The position numbers and the translations under genes were made by a program. Of a stretch of 64,000 nt of DNA, positions 62,384 through 64,000 are shown piece after piece; within the stretch, counting starts at the first letter, position 1; each line of letters starts with the position of its first letter. Source of the DNA: Chryseobacterium contaminans (GTDB lineage: Bacteria > Bacteroidota > Bacteroidia > Flavobacteriales > Weeksellaceae). The stretch is taken from positions 62,001 to 126,000 of the forward strand of contig NZ_MAYF01000001.1 in the NCBI RefSeq assembly GCF_001684955.1, given 5' to 3'. The notes beneath the pieces are model-generated. The model searched no databases. It worked only from the letters and a program-made list of their open reading frames with translations, and was not told where the DNA came from.

Positions 62384-63241
62384 TTGAATATGAAAAGAAT
62401 AGGCATTATTGCTCTGGCGCTGTTTATACAGCAGGTTTCTGCACAAACTAACCGGTTTGTATATCAGGTAACCATGAAGCCGGACGCTGAAAATAAAGCA
62501 GATATTAAAACCGAAAATGCTTATCTTGATATTTCTCAGGACAAATCGGTTTTTTATTCTGAAAACAGAATAAAAAGGGACTCTATCATGCAGAAAGCCT
62601 TTCAGAGCGGTGGCGGAAGAGGAAGTATCAGCAGGGATCAAATGGAAGGTCTTAGATCCAATATCAATTATTCGGTAGAGAAAGATAAAACCAGTCAGAA
62701 AACTTATTTTAAAGACAGAATAGGAAGGGATATTTATTTGTATGAGGAAGACAGACCTTTAAATTGGAAAATTTCTTCTGAAACAAGAAAAATAGGTGAT
62801 TACAAGGTTCAGAAGGCAGAAACAGATTTTGCCGGAAGAAAATGGACAGCATGGTTTACCACAGATCTTCCTTATCAGGACGGCCCTTATAAGTTTGGTG
62901 GGCTTCCAGGACTGATTGTAAAAGTGGAAGATGATAAAGGGGATTATTCTTTCGATCTGATGAAGAATTATAAAATTGCAGAACTTCCCGCTTTAAATCA
63001 GTTCGGAAATACTTTAAAAGTAAAAAGAAGTGATTTTGTAAAGCAACAGCAAAAGTTTAAAACAGACCCGATGTCATTTATGAATCAAGGATCAGGTGGT
63101 GGTATGGCCACTACGATGCGAATAGGTGGCGGAAGAGGTCCGGGAGGAGGAAATCAGGATCCTGCTGATATGAGAAAACGAATGGAAGAAAGAGTGAAGG
63201 AAGAAGCTAAAAAGAACAGCAATCCGATTGAGTTACAATAA
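62384..63241 (+). CDS. GLPGLI family protein
   Basis: A 285-aa secreted protein with signal peptide (MKRIGIIALALFIQQVSAQ; ATG at 62390 is as likely as 62384). The family signature lies in WTAWFTTDLPYQDGPYKFGGLPGLIVK (about residues 162-188, two overlapping motifs). GLPGLI proteins are Bacteroidota secreted proteins often found next to TonB-dependent receptors; function unknown. The C-terminal tail is Gly/Arg-rich (GGGRGPGGGNQDP). Confidence 0.9.
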   Translation: MNMKRIGIIALALFIQQVSAQTNRFVYQVTMKPDAENKADIKTENAYLDISQDKSVFYSENRIKRDSIMQKAFQSGGGRGSISRDQMEGLRSNINYSVEKDKTSQKTYFKDRIGRDIYLYEEDRPLNWKISSETRKIGDYKVQKAETDFAGRKWTAWFTTDLPYQDGPYKFGGLPGLIVKVEDDKGDYSFDLMKNYKIAELPALNQFGNTLKVKRSDFVKQQQKFKTDPMSFMNQGSGGGMATTMRIGGGRGPGGGNQDPADMRKRMEERVKEEAKKNSNPIELQ

Positions 63242-63256
63242 GAAATGTATTCTCAC

Positions 63257-63291
63257 TAAACCTAACAGGTTTCCAAAACCTGTTAGGTTTA
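63257..63291. repeat. Long palindrome CCTAACAGGTTT/AAACCTGTTAGG
   Basis: TAAACCTAACAGGTTT and AAACCTGTTAGGTTTA form an almost perfect 16-bp inverted repeat with a short centre. It lies directly after the GLPGLI gene, and looks like the dispersed palindromes found between genes in flavobacteria. Confidence 0.7.
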
Positions 63292-63343
63292 AATCAATAG
63301 GATAGAAGAAATAAAGTAAGCTTTATTCAATAGCAAGAAAATA

Positions 63344-63378
63344 AAAATCGCCAGTGAAAATTTTCACTGGCGATTTTT
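63344..63378. terminator. Bidirectional terminator between GLPGLI and metallopeptidase genes
   Basis: AAAATCGCCAGTGAAAA and TTTTCACTGGCGATTTT form a perfect 17-bp stem with A- and T-rich flanks. Confidence 0.9.
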
Positions 63379-63397
63379 ATATAATGTAAGTCTATTT

Positions 63398-64000
63398 TTA
63401 TTTTAAAAGCTGGTTGAAAGTATCACCTTGTCTGATATCTCCAGTGTTGTATCCTTTCATAAACCATTCTTTGCGCTGTTCTGATGATCCGTGTGTAAAG
63501 CTTTCCTGATTTACATATCCTTGTCCTCTTCTTTGGATATTATCATCTCCAACGGCTTCAGCAGCTTCTATAGCGGATTGAATATCTCCCGGTTCCAGAA
63601 TTTTTTTAGAATCATCGGTACGTTTTGCCCATACACCGGCATAGAAGTCGGCCTGTAATTCTGTAGCTACAGATACTCTGTTCATTTCAGCCTCTGAATA
63701 TCTTCCGCTTCTTCTCAGAGCATCTACCTTTTGAGTTGTTCCCAGAAGAGTTTGTACGTGATGCCCCATTTCGTGGGCGAGAACATAGGCTACTGTAAAT
63801 TCAGTTACTTTGGCTCCGAATCTTTGTTGAAGCTCACCGAAAAACTCCATGTCCATATAGATTTTCTGATCAGCCGGGCAGTAAAAAGGTCCCATAGCAG
63901 ACTGTGCTGTACCGCATCCGGAGCTGGTGGTGTTTTCAAAGAGTACAATTCTGGGTTCAGAAAAAGTCATACCATTTTCTTTAAAGATCTGACTCCAGGT
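63398..64000 (-). CDS. Neutral zinc metallopeptidase (YpfJ-like), 3' part
   Basis: The frame is open to the right edge of the window: upstream of the Met at 63970 it continues as WSQIFKENG, so the gene starts beyond 64000. Visible parts are FYCPADQKIYMDMEFF, the zinc-binding LAHEMGHHVQTLLG (HExxH type), ELQADFYAGVWAKR with the third ligand Glu, and GYVNQESFTHGSSEQRKEWF near the end. These belong to the putative neutral zinc metallopeptidase family (YpfJ/KPN_02809 type), usually membrane-anchored at the N-terminus. The substrate is not known. Confidence 0.9.
   Translation of the reverse strand, partial: TWSQIFKENGMTFSEPRIVLFENTTSSGCGTAQSAMGPFYCPADQKIYMDMEFFGELQQRFGAKVTEFTVAYVLAHEMGHHVQTLLGTTQKVDALRRSGRYSEAEMNRVSVATELQADFYAGVWAKRTDDSKKILEPGDIQSAIEAAEAVGDDNIQRRGQGYVNQESFTHGSSEQRKEWFMKGYNTGDIRQGDTFNQLLK

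Noticed and set aside
1-64000. tRNA, rRNA or CRISPR repeats
   Set aside because: None was recognised on reading either strand; a covariance-model search was not possible.

Overview
The window looks like chromosome of a Chryseobacterium-like flavobacterium (Bacteroidota). It is AT-rich, with TAnnTTTG-type promoter boxes and little Shine-Dalgarno signal. It carries type IX secretion sorting proteins, an S46 dipeptidyl peptidase, GLPGLI and DUF3078 proteins, and a sufA-sufB-sufC-sufD cluster. No rRNA, tRNA or CRISPR array was seen.

Region 1 (1-20325) is the right-hand part of a Tn7-like transposon; its left end lies before base 1. The transposition genes read leftwards from the right end: tnsA, tnsB, tnsC, a short tniQ, an unrecognised 159-aa protein and a tnsE-like gene. 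The right end carries repeated sites of the TTTGCAAAGTA type and ends in ...TATACA at 20325. The next base begins an interrupted comM (yifB) gene, of which only the 3' part (20326-21004) is present. The element therefore sits inside comM, a target class also used by other Tn7-like elements.

The cargo visible between 1 and about 13.1 kb is mainly a DNA phosphorothioation (Dnd-like) defence locus. A leftward operon encodes a cysteine desulfurase, a phospholipase-D/SF2 helicase fusion, a 79-aa protein, a DndD-like SMC ATPase, a 173-aa protein, a GIY-YIG nuclease and a DndB-like DGQHR protein. It converges on a rightward pair: the C-terminal part of a large ATPase-type protein resembling BREX BrxC/PglY proteins, and a DndC/BrxP-like PAPS-reductase-family protein. 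Expected chemistry (inferred): the desulfurase supplies sulfur, the PAPS-reductase protein activates it, DndD and partners place it in the DNA backbone, DndB regulates, and the nuclease, helicase and large ATPase are candidates for restricting unmodified DNA. A superinfection-immunity-type membrane protein and a small XRE regulator complete the cargo.

Region 2 (21.0-38.7 kb) is accessory or lineage-specific chromosome: an A-T-R carboxylic acid reductase of NRPS type, a spondin-domain lipoprotein, a pectate-lyase-like beta-helix protein beside the remnant of a ydeI-like gene, two related small secreted proteins, a membrane AraC regulator, DPP7, and a secreted-protein operon ending with a large repetitive protein, next to a LytTR regulator whose phosphoacceptor Asp is replaced by Glu.

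Region 3 (38.9-64 kb) is ordinary core genome: hflX, a Na+/H+ antiporter, an AlkD-like glycosylase, lipoproteins, a Ca2+/H+ antiporter, truncated haemoglobin, a Kir-type channel, gdhA, dprA, rhomboid, two DUF3078 paralogues, and the suf cluster. The suf cluster is interrupted by a GNAT gene and by a small four-helix-bundle (IVP/S23) insertion that is flanked by inverted repeats and carries an in-frame stop.
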